Positions 20,932-32,458 are shown, numbered from the stretch's first letter. The stretch: DNA of 42,040 nt from Pilasporangium apinafurcum (GCA_001600495.1 BCKE01000018.1:143444-185483); one strand, 5' to 3'. Notes: a model not told the origin generated them from the sequence alone. Numbers and translations: made by a program.

Positions 20932-22831
20932 TCAAAAACTAGATTGTTGATGTAGCACTGTTGTGACCGCTTGCAGCTCGCCACTCATGATGTTGGTGAA
21001 GCTGTTTCTACGAGTGGGCGATCTTGCATCGCTAAATTCAGGAACACCTGAAAGAGTCTCCAATCCATGAAATGAAAACCCTCGAAAGTGGATATCTTCG
21101 TCTTCTAAAATGGCATCGCAAACAAGATCGGAAGGGGGCATTCTCGTGAACCGGCAATCAAAATTTCTGGTATCTGCTTCATGCTGCACCGTCGGAATCA
21201 TCGGTGGGGCGACACGCAATTTCTCCAGTTCTGTCCAATTCACTGTCTGGTCGGTTTCAAACCAAATCAAACGATAAACCAGCTGCGTTGTCAAATTCAT
21301 TTTAATGATTGGCCAAGGTGCTTACCTTGAAAAATGAATGTGACTTCAGTGCTTGAACCCCACGCACCACAAACATGGACGATTTGCCTCCACCAAGTCG
21401 CTTGCTGACATTACGGTCTAATAATGACTTGATCAGCGAATGAGCTTCACTAGACAGCCACCGAGGCAGTTGAAGCTGCAAACACATTGCAATGTCTAGA
21501 ATCATACAGAATCTGTTCTAATATCACAACAATAATGGAGTTAGTAGTTACCTTTGCTGTAAGAATCTTATTGTGCAGATCTTTCGCATTCTTGGATTTG
21601 AATGGTGGATTTCCAGTGAGCATTTCATGGGCTAATGCACCTAAAGACCACCAATCTACAGCCTGTAGTCGAGCAGAGTCTCGAGTTAACAGCCACCGCT
21701 GCTTAAGTTACACAAGAAGTGCGTAGCTTACTGAATCATATCCTTTTCCGAGGAGCATCTCTGGCGCCATATACTCGCGGGTTCCGCACACGGTCAGCAG
21801 TTCTTGACCCTACGCAATAAAGTTATTCCGTAAGTACGCGTATCGCAACAATTAGACGAAGAAACATGGCTTGCCTCGCTATATTCCTTCGCCAATCCAA
21901 AATCTGTCAATTTGATGTGTCCTTCGGCGGAAAGTAGCACATTTTCAGGTTTTAGATCCCTAGAGTTCATGATGCATTCTCAGAAGCGAAAACTTCCCAA
22001 CCGAGTGCATTTTACTAACAAACATACCGATGAATAATGCCACACGAATGTAGATGTTCTAATGCAAGAATCATCTCTGCCAGATAGAACCGAGCAGTGT
22101 CCTAGTCCAGTCAAGAGCAAGTTGTAGAATGGATCAGAGCACCAGGCAGAAAATTCTAACGCATCTTCCACTACCTACCTCTGTGAACGTGCCTTCCTCT
22201 TTTAAGTAGGAAAACAGTTCACCTCCAGATTGGTAATCCATAACTAAATAAACCTTGGACAAAGCAACCAAAGAAGTATACGTCAAAAGAACAAAAGAAA
22301 AGCATTACCTTGGTCGATCGCAGAGTCTATACCTTCGCTTCAGTCTGGAATGCGTATGTGAGACTGATAACAAACGGATGACGAATCTGTGGTAACAAAG
22401 CCAATCACTCCAGCAACTACACATGATGTACAACGAAAACTGGCCAATTTCACCTTCGTCATCACATCTCGCTCACTCTTCATGTAACGGACACTATCCT
22501 TTTCGATGAGGAATCGCTTGCTAATGATCTGCGTTATCACGCAGAAAACCGAAAGCAATTGGTTAGATCGCCTAGTCCTTGGGCAAGGTGCATTCGTGTT
22601 CTCAACTTCGCACCTTCATGGCATGCACATGTTTGGTCCTTACGTGACGCACAAGCAATACCTACAACCATATCGTAGCGGTGTTGTAATGACTGCTATT
22701 TCCATACGACCAAGATGATCTACTTCACGTACTTTTCCGAATGCCCCTTGACCGATGACACTCAGCAATTGGAAATCCTCCAGCGATGTCGACTTTTTGG
22801 GTTCACTTAAGCTAGTGCGCAAACCACACAT
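20932..22831 (-). CDS. AGC-family protein kinase, S6K/AKT-like
   Basis: Eleven exons: 22831-22733, 22661-22614, 22528-22454, 22386-22333, 22253-22179, 22101-22028, 21959-21875, 21809-21732, 21662-21552, 21475-21326 and 21246-20932, giving 387 residues. The kinase core is complete: glycine loop [12 protein letters not shown], Lys49 in HAMK, catalytic HRDLKPEN (Asp143), DFG at 161-163, T-loop [12 protein letters not shown] (Thr176) and DWWSLGAL. The C-terminal AGC tail carries a turn-motif-like FTRMPPSD and a hydrophobic motif FRGFSF with phosphorylatable Ser341, as in S6K and related TOR/PDK1 targets. No PH or other lipid-binding domain precedes the kinase, which favours S6K-like over AKT. The tail extends 46 residues past the hydrophobic motif. 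One intron, 21874-21810, uses a GC donor. Introns are 51-85 nt. Confidence 0.92.
21810..21874 (-). other. GC-AG intron in the AGC kinase gene
   Basis: The junction after AKEYSE reads GCGAG/GCAAGCC, the usual consensus for a GC donor, and the acceptor is GCGTAG. Splicing here joins the DFG exon to [17 protein letters not shown] in phase 0. No GT donor nearby preserves the frame and the conserved T-loop spacing. Confidence 0.75.
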
Positions 22832-22875
22832 GCAATCAGTACGAATATGTACCGCACATCAAAATGGTACTATTA

Positions 22876-23123
22876 TCATTTCTGTTGAACGGTTGTGTTG
22901 ATATACTCGAGCATATCTGTCACGATGTTTTGTTGGGCGGGTTGGCGTCCAGTTCGTAAACACTCCTTGCAAACTGGTCGTGCAAGTCGCTTCTGGTCGG
23001 CATGGAACCTGTCACATGCACATATTCATTGAGATGTAGTTCATTATACGTGTGCGCGTACATAATAAGAAAGACGTACTTGTTGAAGCCTTTGGTTTGT
23101 TCACATGCCGCGCATTGCGGCAT
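22876..23123 (-). CDS. Small zinc-ribbon protein, 58 residues
   Basis: Two exons, 23123-23080 and 23008-22876, separated by a 71-nt GT-AG intron, encode 58 residues. The protein starts MPQCAACEQTKGFNKFHADQ and continues with a PVCKEC pair, giving C-x2-C followed by a lysine/aromatic stretch and C-x2-C. This spacing resembles the short treble-clef or ribbon fingers of the kind C-x2-C-x-x-x-K-x-x-x-x-F...CK-x-C seen in fungal and plant proteins of mostly unknown role. The C-terminal half is a short polar helix ending VQQK. I cannot assign a function. It lies 45 bp upstream of the AGC kinase ATG on the same strand, so it could be read as an upstream gene or as an alternative first part of that transcript, although its stop is in a clean frame. 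The intron choice is supported by completing the second cysteine pair. Confidence 0.6.
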
Positions 23124-23680
23124 GATTCTCCTCTTGTTGATGTTTCCGATTATCTCAGTTTAACGCCAATAAGATTATTTTCACCAATCATTACACTGAT
23201 TTATTTATCTAATACATTTCTATTGGTTAAAAATATTTAATAGTCAGAGTTGAAGCTGAAGATTTTAATCCGACTAAATGCGAGTGCGTGTAGCTAATCC
23301 GTACAATCATCCACGCGCATTGTAGCTGTTCTCCATGACTGGTAACGTTGGCTTTTCCTCACTTCGGATGGTTGCTGTCTGCGTTGACAGTCTATATATA
23401 CGCACTACACACCAAGAAGGGTATTTTTATTCTGCGCTTCTGCCCGAATGAAAAGTCACTACATCACAACAGCGCGAAACTGCAGACGCACAAGTGGGCA
23501 AAAACGGAAATCACTCCAACCAAACCATTAAACAGATCAACAACCTCCCACCCACTTACTGAGGTGAGGCACGCTAACAGAAGGAGCAAGTGGCCATCAC
23601 CGAAGGAAAAGAAATCGTGACGGAGACACCCCAGTCTCCCATGCATGCTAGTGGACCGTCCTGTTGTAACATAAAGTAAG
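23124..23680. promoter_or_regulatory. Divergent promoter region before the Ca-ATPase
   Basis: This 557-base gap separates the zinc-ribbon gene (minus) from the calcium pump (plus). CCAAT boxes lie near 23165 (GCCAATAAG) and 23182 (ACCAATCAT), with an inverted one near 23220 (TATTGGTTAA). An open frame at 23348-23620 has no family resemblance and probably lies in the 5' leader. The elements are visible; their use is inferred. Confidence 0.4.
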
Positions 23681-26600
23681 ATGAGCGACCTCACATCAGT
23701 ACAACCCGTGGCGTTCACAAAAGCACGTGGAACGAGTGCCCCGCCAGCTGCCACAGCGACGAGCAAAGTGGCGCCATCATCACCGTATGGTATCACAGTG
23801 GAAGAGATTCGCGCGCTCAACCAGGACCAAATGACCGCGGACAACTTGGCAGAACTCAATCGCATTGGTGGTGTCACAGGGCTTGCAAATTTGCTCTGCG
23901 TCAATCTAGAACATGGCTTGCCACAGAGCGAGATTGAAAGCAACTTTATGGTTCGACGAGATCGATTTGGATGTAATCTGTTCGCAGATCCTCCCATGAA
24001 AGGCGTCATTCGTCTATTTCTTGAAAGTCTACAGGACACAACATTGATCATTTTAATCATCGCTGCCATTGCGTCGCTTATTACGGGGTATATGGAGCAT
24101 CCAGAAACGGGGTGGAGCGAGGGCGTCGCTATTCTTTGTGGAGTCTTCTTGGTGGCCATAGTTACCGCCGTTAATAATTATTCTAAGGAAAAGCAGTTTC
24201 GAGCTTTGAGTGCCAAAAACGACGATGTGCAAGTCAAAGTCATCCGAAATGGTAAGCCAGATCAAGTTTTGGTCGGGGATGTGACGGTCGGGGATGTAAT
24301 TATCCTCGAATCAGGTGACAAAGTGCCTGCCGATGCGGTGCTGATTAATGGCCAGGATATCAAGTGCAATGAGTCCAGTTTGACAGGCGAACCAGATGAC
24401 GTTACGAAGAACAGTACAAAGGATCCGTTTTTACTCTCGAGCTGTTTGGTTGCTAGTGGACGTGGTGAATGCCTCGTTCTAGCTGTTGGTGCGGAATGCC
24501 GGTGGGGGAAAATCAAGTCAAAATTGGTAAGAGAGCACAAAGCGACCCCGTTGATGGGTAAACTGGAAGACATGGCTAAGAAAATTGGCTACGTGGGTAT
24601 GTTTTTCTCGATTTCCACGATGATCGCCATGATCGTTATCTACGCGACGTCTGACGAGAAAAAAGAAGATTACACTTGGCCTAGCTACATTTTGCACACG
24701 TTTCTCATCGGTGTGACGATTATTGTTGTGGCGATCCCGGAAGGTCTCCCACTCGCTGTAACAATCTCTCTTTCCTATTCGACGAAGAAGATGCTGCGGG
24801 ACCACAATCTCATTCGTGTCTTGGCTGCTTGTGAAACGATGGGGAATGTCACCAGTATTTGTTCAGACAAAACAGGTACTCTGACAGAAAACAAGATGAC
24901 AGTTGTCGAAGGCTGGATTCTTGGGCAATATTTTACGAATGAGGTGTTTAAGCAAAGTCAAGCCTCTCTCCCTGTGGATGCAGTGGCGCTTCAGCAGCTA
25001 GCTGAAAATATAGCAGTCAATACAAGTGCATTTCTGAAAGATACGAACGGAATACTACAAGTTCAGGGTAGTAAAACTGAAGGCGCAATGCTTCTTTGGA
25101 TGGAGAAAGCCAACTTCAAATACTTGGATTTACGTCGCCATCACTTTCAGCAAGAGCGAGGTGATCGACTCTTTCCCTTTTCGTCTGAAAAGAAATCGAT
25201 GAGTGCAATTGTTAAAATAGGCAGTGGACGCTGTCGTTTGTACTCTAAAGGTGCTGCCGAAGTGATCTTAGCGAGAGCTACTCACTACGTAAAAAATGAT
25301 GGCCAAATTACTGAAATGACACCTGCTAAGCGCAGGGAGCTTGATGAAATCATTACCCAAATGGCTAATTCTGCCCTTCGAACGATTTGCATTGCGCACC
25401 GAGATTTCGAAAAAGGAGCACTGCCAACTGATCTTCAGACGCTAGCTGACGCGCCTGAAGAAAATCTCGTCGTTAACGCTATTTTCGGGATTCAAGATCC
25501 ATTACGGCCTGACGTTATTGATGCAATAAAGGATTGCCGACGTGCTGGCATTATGGTACGCATGGTTACAGGAGACAATATACATACTGCGTCGGCTATT
25601 GCAAAGCAATGTGGGATTATGACTTTGGATGGTGTTGCATTAGAAGGACCAGAGTTTCGGAAAATGACAGTGGAAGAAGTCAATAAATTGCTTCCAAGAC
25701 TGCAGGTTCTGGCTCGTTCATCGCCAGATGATAAGTTTCGTCTTGTCAACCTATTGAAGGATCGCTCTGAGGTCGTCGGAGTCACTGGAGATGGAACAAA
25801 TGATGCTCCGGCGCTTCGAACAGCTGACGTCGGTTTATCCATGGGGATAGCTGGCACTGATCTCGCCAAGGAGGCGTCCGATATTATCATCATGGACGAC
25901 AAATTTTCCTCCATTCGCAAAGCAGTACTTTGGGGGCGATGCGTTTATGATAACATTCGTAAATTTCTTCAGTTTCAACTCACTGTGAATATCGTAGCTC
26001 TCGTTGTCACTTTTGTCAGTGCAGTGACTGGAAACGAGCCTCCACTCAACGCAGTGATGATGCTTTGGATAAATTTGATCATGGATACAATGGGTGCATT
26101 AGCATTGGGAACAGAAGCGCCAACAGAAGCTTTGCTTGATCGCCGCCCATACAAAAAAAGCGCCAACCTTTTGGGTCGCAATATTCTTAAGAATATTGTT
26201 GTTCAAGCGTGCTTCCAATTATTGCTCGTGTTTATTTTGCTCGCATACGGTGCGGAGAAATTTGGTTTTCACAAAGGCAATGTGTGCATTGAGACCTCAT
26301 ACAAAGTGAAATCGTCGTTTGAGACCCTAGAACAAAATTCGTGCGTAACTATAAATGGTGACGCTTGCTGGAGCTTAAAGTGTGAAGATTATCGTGATCA
26401 CCAACCAACTCTCGACGTGAAACACTTTCCGATGGGTTGCCTAAATTCCTATTGCTCCAAATATGACTATCGCCACTACACCATGATATTCAACACGTTT
26501 GTGTTTTCTCAAGCATTTAACGAGTTAAACGCGAGGCGGACGAATAACGACTGGCGAGTATTCTCTGGCCTCTTTTCCAATTATCTGTTCATCTTTATTA

Positions 26601-26859
26601 TCGTGACAACGGTCGTCATCCAAGTGATTCTGGCAGAATTTGGTGGAGATTTTACAAAAACCAGTGGAATCACTTTCATTCAGTGGCTAATTTGTTTTGG
26701 GTTAGGTTCGTTGTCTCTTCCTGTTGGTAAGTCATTCCTTGATATTGAGTCATTTCTATCCGAAGCTGACCTAATCGTTCTGCAGGTGTTATAATGAGAT
26801 GGATACCAATCTCAGAATCCCCAAATGCCTTTGCAAATCCAAACAATATTTCTCAGTAA
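23681..26859 (+). CDS. P-type calcium-transporting ATPase (P2B, PMCA type)
   Basis: Two exons, 23681-26726 and 26786-26859, give 1039 residues. The short intron near the end matters: reading through adds a false tail, while splicing gives the family-like LPVGVIMRWIPIS. The pump exports Ca2+ to the outside or into a vacuole at the cost of ATP. Catalytic features are complete: Asp396 in DKTGTLTENKM, the actuator loop (LTGEPDDV), the ion-binding M4 segment VVAIPEGLPLAV, KGAAEVIL in the nucleotide domain and TGDGTNDAPALR in the hinge. DMMLWINLIMDT-like residues (MMLWINLIMDTMGALALGTE) mark M6. The N-terminus is short and lacks an obvious calmodulin helix, and no long C-terminal regulatory tail follows M10, so control by calmodulin is uncertain. 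A cysteine-rich loop lies between M7 and M8. Confidence 0.95.
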
Positions 26860-27180
26860 GCGCTGTTGGCTGGAGATGCGCCATTTAATCCAATTTTGAA
26901 TGCCACACAGCTGTGGTACTGGTATCCAACACAAAGTTGAACGGTTTGCTTCAGGACAAGTGTCATCGTGGCATTGTAACACAACAAACCAGGACCAACG
27001 TGGTGAATAGAGCGAACATAGGACCGCACTCAGCCATTTGATATGCGACAGGAAAGCGAGTTTTGCTTTCGTTTATTTTATTCTTGTTTTTCACGATCGA
27101 TAAACTATGATACATCACGATACCTGATACTATAGCTGCTACACGGCTGGACTACTATTTTACAAACTAAACTCACTGCA
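26860..27180. other. Convergent 3' intergenic region
   Basis: This stretch of 321 bases lies between the stops of the calcium pump and the deubiquitinase. It should hold both 3' untranslated regions. I see no open frame with coding character and no RNA gene. Confidence 0.5.
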
Positions 27181-30094
27181 TCACAAGAATCCATTTTGAG
27201 TTGTATTTTGTCGGTGATTCGAGTTTTCATTGTCTTCAGCGTGATGTACAACAGGAACGTTTTCCTTATCGATGTTCTCAGTTTCAGATCGAACGTAGAA
27301 AAGCATATAGCAAGACTCTTGACTTCGGCTTGCTCTCAAAACGTAGTCTTCGCTGATCTGTGACAATAGGAGCCGAATTAACATAATGAAACGTGAGTAC
27401 CACTACATAACACCAGCTCGACCATCTATACTAAAAAACTTACTTGCGATTCGTGCGTATCATTGCGTCTCCTCCAGATCCCTTCACTATCACAAACATC
27501 CGCCAGGTAGTGTCCCTCATCAACGGTTTTACCCAAGTGATGGACAACACTCTACTCAATATAACAGATTGAGACATATAGTGAGTAAAATTATACAAGA
27601 AACCTTGCGTTGGGAATCCATACCTTCAATGTATACTGGGTGTCATTTGGCGTGGACATAGTCCTGTTAATGTTCTGGACTGGATTGATGACGCTCGGGG
27701 CCTCGACTAGATCGCATCGTTTAAACAAAGCACCGGTGCGAGGATGCACCTCAAAGCGCTTTAGATGGAGAATCAACACCGCCGGAAGCGATTTCACAAC
27801 GTATGCCGATGTCGCCTCTTTCCCAACTTTGCACTTTTCACACGTTAGCTCCAAAGTCTCCGGTTCGAATTGTTTTTGTAGCAATGACTCCAGTGGAATT
27901 GATCTTGATTGTAGTATCGTTGACTCATTGTGCGTTGACAGAGTTTGCACTTTTGAAACACTTGGTTCTTCCCCCGTCATTAGATTAATAGAAGGATTGC
28001 TTGGCTCCTCCTTGATTGTTTCCCTGAAACTGCATGCAGACTTGGCGCAGGAGTAAATTTTTTCCACTCCATTATCTCGAACCAATGCATCTGTTTCGCA
28101 AAAGCATCGCTTTGGCGTCTCACGCAATTCATCTTCAGGCATTGGTTCTGGCTCCGTAACAGCGCGGAATGGCAAATCCAATGAGAAATCGTAAAACGTT
28201 TCCACTTGTTTCCGACTATACTGGCATGCCTTGCACGTCAACGTACGATAGAGTTCAGCTCGAAAACATTTTGCTGGTGATAGTTCACCAATGAAATCAT
28301 CTGTCTCATTGGTATTGGATTCTGCCTTTGAACTGGTGCTCCGCTTTGTGTCGCCGCGAAAGAAATTCAAAAGACTGGATCTCTTCGGAGTAGGTGGTGC
28401 TGATTTGCTGTCTTCCTTGATTTGGGCCGTGACGCCATTGACTGCTTCAACAAGCTCCTTTTCGTATTCATTTACTAAATTCAGCAAAAATTCATGTGCG
28501 TCCTGCTGAAGATGGCTACAATGACAACCAAATAGATTAGTATACGTTGTAAACATATAAACTCAACGACATATTCGTCACAGCACTTACGTGGCAAACA
28601 TGGAATTCCTTCTTCCTAACAGATTCTTAAGTGGTTCTGGATTGATTGATGTTTCGCTTCCGTCAATGATCTGCTGCAGTAAATTGCTCAATAAGGACTG
28701 AAGAGCCAAGCGTTTGCTTTCATTCATCTTTCGCCAACTATCAAAACTGGTTTTGATGTGATCAAGGCTTTTTGCTTGAACGCTCGCATCTATATGTTTT
28801 CGGATCACTTTCAGCACCCACTCTTCATTACGAATACTTTGCATAAATTGTGGTAATGAGGTGAGAGACTGCAGTATAGAGTTCATGTAGCAATAGTTCC
28901 CAAGATTCAACAGCCCGTGCGTGCTTTTGTGAGGACCAGTTGCCACTGCATCATTTCCAGTATTGAGGACAGGCTGATGATGTTCTTCTTGCGTGGAATC
29001 TCGGTTAGACAGTTCAGTCTCGCACGTTCGCTTTGCTCCGTCTATGATCGGAGAAGCGATTGCTGGACTTGATGTTTTCATTGGAGATGCATCCAGGGTG
29101 TTTGCAGGCGCTGCATTTTTCGGAAAGTATGAAGACGTATACATTGACTGTGGATTGCTCGGACTTTCGTTTTCCTTTGGAACACTTTCGAGCATTGACT
29201 GAAGAGATCGTACGCGTTTGTTCCAGATGCCTCCCGCTGGCCGCTTGACTTGTTTGTCGCTTGTTTTGCTCTCACTGGAATTTGTCATACTACCACTTTC
29301 AGTTGTTGTACGAGGTGTGAGTTGGGGACGCAGTTTTAGTGATCGAACGGGACTAAGCCACTCTCGAACTCGAGGAGATACCTGCACCGATTGGTCAGAC
29401 AGTGGTGATGCACTCGCTATGGAGGGACCTTGTCGTGGAATTGGTTTCTTGCGGAACGGGGATCGATATGGAGATTTCGATGGCGAAGGGTATGCTGCGT
29501 GCGCGTCTGGCATCGATGCTACTGATAATGAAAGCGGTGTACCAAGACGAGGTGATCGATTGATAGCCATCGGAGGTTTTGTGGGAGTAGCTGGAGGCTT
29601 CAGAGTCGGACTTTTCAAGGTGTTCACTGGCACAAATCCCATCGCTTGGCTTAACTGTTTGCGAATTTTTCGTTTCTTCTTCTTAATCTCCAATCCAGTT
29701 TTACCATCTATTTGCTCTTTCAATTGAGCCATAAATTGCTTTCCATCATCTGTCATTGGAATGGTAAACGCGAAACTTCGTTTACCGTTCTCCACACGAA
29801 CTTCCCGTGTTAGTTGGCCAGCAGTAACCGCGTCTTTAATTGAGAGTAAGCCTGCTCCAACCCAGAGCATCACATCGCCACTAACTAGTCGAGCGTTCCC
29901 AATCTCTTTCTTCAAATGCAACTCCTTACTAAGTGTTGTGTGTCCCGAACTGCCATCATCACTGCGCTCTTCCAGCACCACGTTCGTCAGGCACTGGCGG
30001 AGTAACACAAGGGTAAATCACAACAGATACACGAGAGGAGCAAACACAACGGATTCTGCCTTACCTGAATAGACAGGACGCCAGCCGCCGCCAT
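27181..30094 (-). CDS. Ubiquitin-specific protease, USP37/26/29-like
   Basis: Five exons, 30094-30065, 29993-28591, 28515-27624, 27551-27444 and 27357-27181, give 869 residues. The first exon encodes only MAAAGVLSIQ. Residues about 10-110 resemble the PH-like domain that opens USP37, USP26 and USP29 (VRVENGKRSFAFTIPM). A disordered, proline/serine-rich linker with SP and TP sites runs from about 120 to 360. The catalytic domain follows: Cys378 in GLLNLGNYCYMNSILQSL, then HLQQDAHEFLLNLV, a zinc-finger insert (CKAC near the fingers), LILHLKRFEVHPRTG and His789 in VDEGHYLADV, with an Asn-Asp pair behind it. The residue before the catalytic cysteine is tyrosine where threonine is usual. It removes ubiquitin from unknown targets; in animals USP37 works in DNA replication and the cell cycle. 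Confidence 0.9.
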
Positions 30095-30786
30095 CTTCTA
30101 TTTAGTTGTGTGATTTCGAGTTCTGGGATCATGAACATCAATCTCAAGAGCTCATGGCGGGAACAAATTTTGCCGCCAAAAGATAAACGGTACAATGTAC
30201 CACTTAGACACGAATTTGCAGCTTAGTCTCCATTATCAACATTCAGAAGACACGCTTATCAGAAGGATTGCTTTATGATAATTCGGTCAACCTTCAGAAG
30301 ACCTTAGTCTTCGCGTGAAAAAAATTCAGTTGGTGGCATGTTGATGGCCATGTTTGCGATCTTCGAAGAATTTGCTCAGTGCATTTTGGGCTTCCATTAG
30401 GAGTTATTCATATCAGCAGCATATAACTTGGATCGCTGTATGCTTTGACTGCGTTTATCCCACTTGATATATATTTGCTTAAAGAAAATGTGTCGCATGA
30501 CAGTGTTGTTTGCCCGTTTGTGGACAAGCAAAGCACTAGCCCAGATCTCCTATTTGATAATGAATACCTCATTCAAATCTTGTTCAGTATTTCTTCACGC
30601 ATACAGCTCGTACATTACGAAGTGTGACCATCCCTAGGTTTTTATATTGGGTTGCCAATATCGTGAGTAATTATCATCATCATGTCACGGTCACAGCCCT
30701 CCAAGATATTCGGTAATGCACTGCATTATTGAAATTGCTTTTTAAGCATTCATATGCACTCTAACAGAATTAAAATAAATATGATC
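30095..30786. other. Intergenic region without a supported gene
   Basis: About 690 bases between the start of the deubiquitinase and the end of the CCCH gene. A 60-residue frame at 30445-30627 has no recognisable family. The first hundred bases are the presumed promoter of the deubiquitinase. No RNA gene or repeat was recognised here. Confidence 0.45.
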
Positions 30787-30874
30787 TTGATGTATGATAC
30801 AATACTGCAGTGGATATAACCAGTATCCACTGCAAAATTGCAGTATTGTCGAGTATCTCCTTGACATACATCAA
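30787..30874. repeat. Imperfect inverted repeat at the 3' end of the CCCH gene
   Basis: The left arm (30787-30816, TTGATGTATG...GTGGATA) is matched in reverse complement by the right arm (30824-30874), with three extra pieces of about 8, 4 and 8 nt in the right arm. The centre is CAATACTGCA...GTGGATA on both sides of a 7-nt loop. The right arm covers the stop codon of the minus-strand CCCH gene (30871-30873), so a transcript could fold here just after the stop. A damaged small inverted-repeat element is the other reading. Confidence 0.7.
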
Positions 30875-32351
30875 ACTTCAGGGCATGTCGATGCTTTGCT
30901 ACGGTTACTGAAAGGGCGTGGTCGATTATGGTTCATGCAAAATCCGTCGTCGAGTCTGATATCCGAGCAATTTGGTGTTTTACACAGTTTACCACCACCG
31001 TGACCTCTGCAGAGACCACCTTCTTGACTGCTTTTGATGCATCCATCAATGGCACATCTTTTTCCTCCTGGATCCCATGCAAAAGAAGATATCGGTAAAC
31101 ACTACACAGTAAAGGCAGAGTATAGACAATGTCTACCTCCATGACTTTTGCATAAGCCTCTCGATTGTGCAGAATTTTTGCATCCAGTTGAAGCACAACG
31201 TTTCCCTGTTCATATGCATGGTTAAATGTTTACATAATGCTGAACAATTTAATAATAAGAATTACATACCTCCACCGTGCGCAATACAAAAACCTCCTCC
31301 TTGATCGCTGCGGGTACATTCCGGATGGGTACACCTCTTACCACCTCCGTGGCGTTTGCATAGTCCCTTCGATCGTGCACCTTTCGTACAACCAGGGACA
31401 ATGCAATCTTTCGACTTTCGCGACGTTTGACAACGGCGTTGGGTGGTTACGCCATTGGATGCGCTTGGACGCCCGCCAAATGAGTGCCGTTCTTCTCTGT
31501 TTCGTTGCGCTCTGTCAATATCGAGTCTAAGCAAAGGCTGGTACCGAAACCGACTATCGACCTTGTTTTCATCCGGTACTCTGGCTTCAGTTGCATGCTC
31601 TATGAAGTTGGAACTTTTGCTGCTCAAGACAGTAGACTTTGATAAAGTCTGTAACTGTGTCACTGGAACTGCTGCTGGAATGTTTTGTCGTACTTGGCGT
31701 TCTCTTAAACCGAATCGACGAGACGAAGAACCTACGGACAAGCAATCCGAATTATAAGGATATATACATGTCTGTGAACGTTGAAGTCATGCATACTTTG
31801 CTGTCTGACTGAAGGCGTTGGTAAACCGCTTGCTCGTCGTCCTCTCCTCAAAGAATTTAATGGTTTCAGCGTTGAAATAGCATGAATGCTGGGAAGCACT
31901 GGACTCTGAAGGAATTCTCGACCTGTCAGTTCGAGTTCCTGCTCAACTTCAAACTGGCGGTGATGCCCCATGCATGCTTCAATGTCTGGACTGATGTATT
32001 CCATACAATCCACGCTTTCAAGCAATTCAGCCCATTCGTCATCGTCAAGCCTAGTATGGAAAATTAGTGTCATTTAGAAACAAACTGCGATAGCTGCGCC
32101 AAAATAAAAAATCATTACCGTCGTTCAGTCGCAAGTGGTGCGGTAACATCTGACATTGAAGGCAAACAACCTCGGTTCTGTAACCACGACAAGCCATCCG
32201 TCCACATTGCACTTTCCATGTCATCATTGTCGGAAAGCTGCGTGACCTCGTGTCGCTCCGTAGACATATCTTCCAGGTCAGACTGTTTGTTTATCAAATC
32301 GTCGATCGCTTCGGGCACTGTAGGCGATGTCACTTCTGTTTCGATATTCAT
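30871..32351 (-). CDS. WRKY19-like protein with five tandem CCCH knuckles
   Basis: Five exons, 32351-32119, 32050-31797, 31731-31270, 31205-31137 and 31067-30871, give 404 residues from the ATG at 32351. The N-terminal 270 residues are acidic to polar and look disordered. The C-terminus consists of five tandem units of about 24 residues: C-x4-C-x9-C-x2-H-G-G-G-K, for example CIVPGCTKGARSKGLCKRH. The fifth is divergent and ends NHNRP. Repeats of this kind are found in the N-terminal part of plant WRKY19 and in many oomycete proteins annotated as WRKY19-like, but no WRKY domain is present here. Nucleic-acid or protein binding in the nucleus is a guess. An upstream exon may exist (see 32459-32544), in which case the true start lies further out. 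One exon encodes exactly one repeat. Confidence 0.82.
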
Positions 32352-32458
32352 TGGAGCACGTGTGTTCTTTCTCTGGGAGATATTTGTCGAAGTCTATGTC
32401 GATGTGCGATCACCAGCGGAAAAACGGAACTGATTTCAACTCAATATCACTAACATAC

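Noticed and set aside
23348-23620. 90-residue frame upstream of the calcium pump
   Set aside because: It lies in the presumed 5' leader and has no recognisable domain.
26179-26200. 20-bp perfect palindrome CAATATTCTTAAGAATATTG
   Set aside because: It lies inside conserved pump coding sequence (RNILKNIVVQ) and is explained by codon choice.
30445-30627. 60-residue frame in the gap before the CCCH gene
   Set aside because: It is short, has no splice partner and no known motif.
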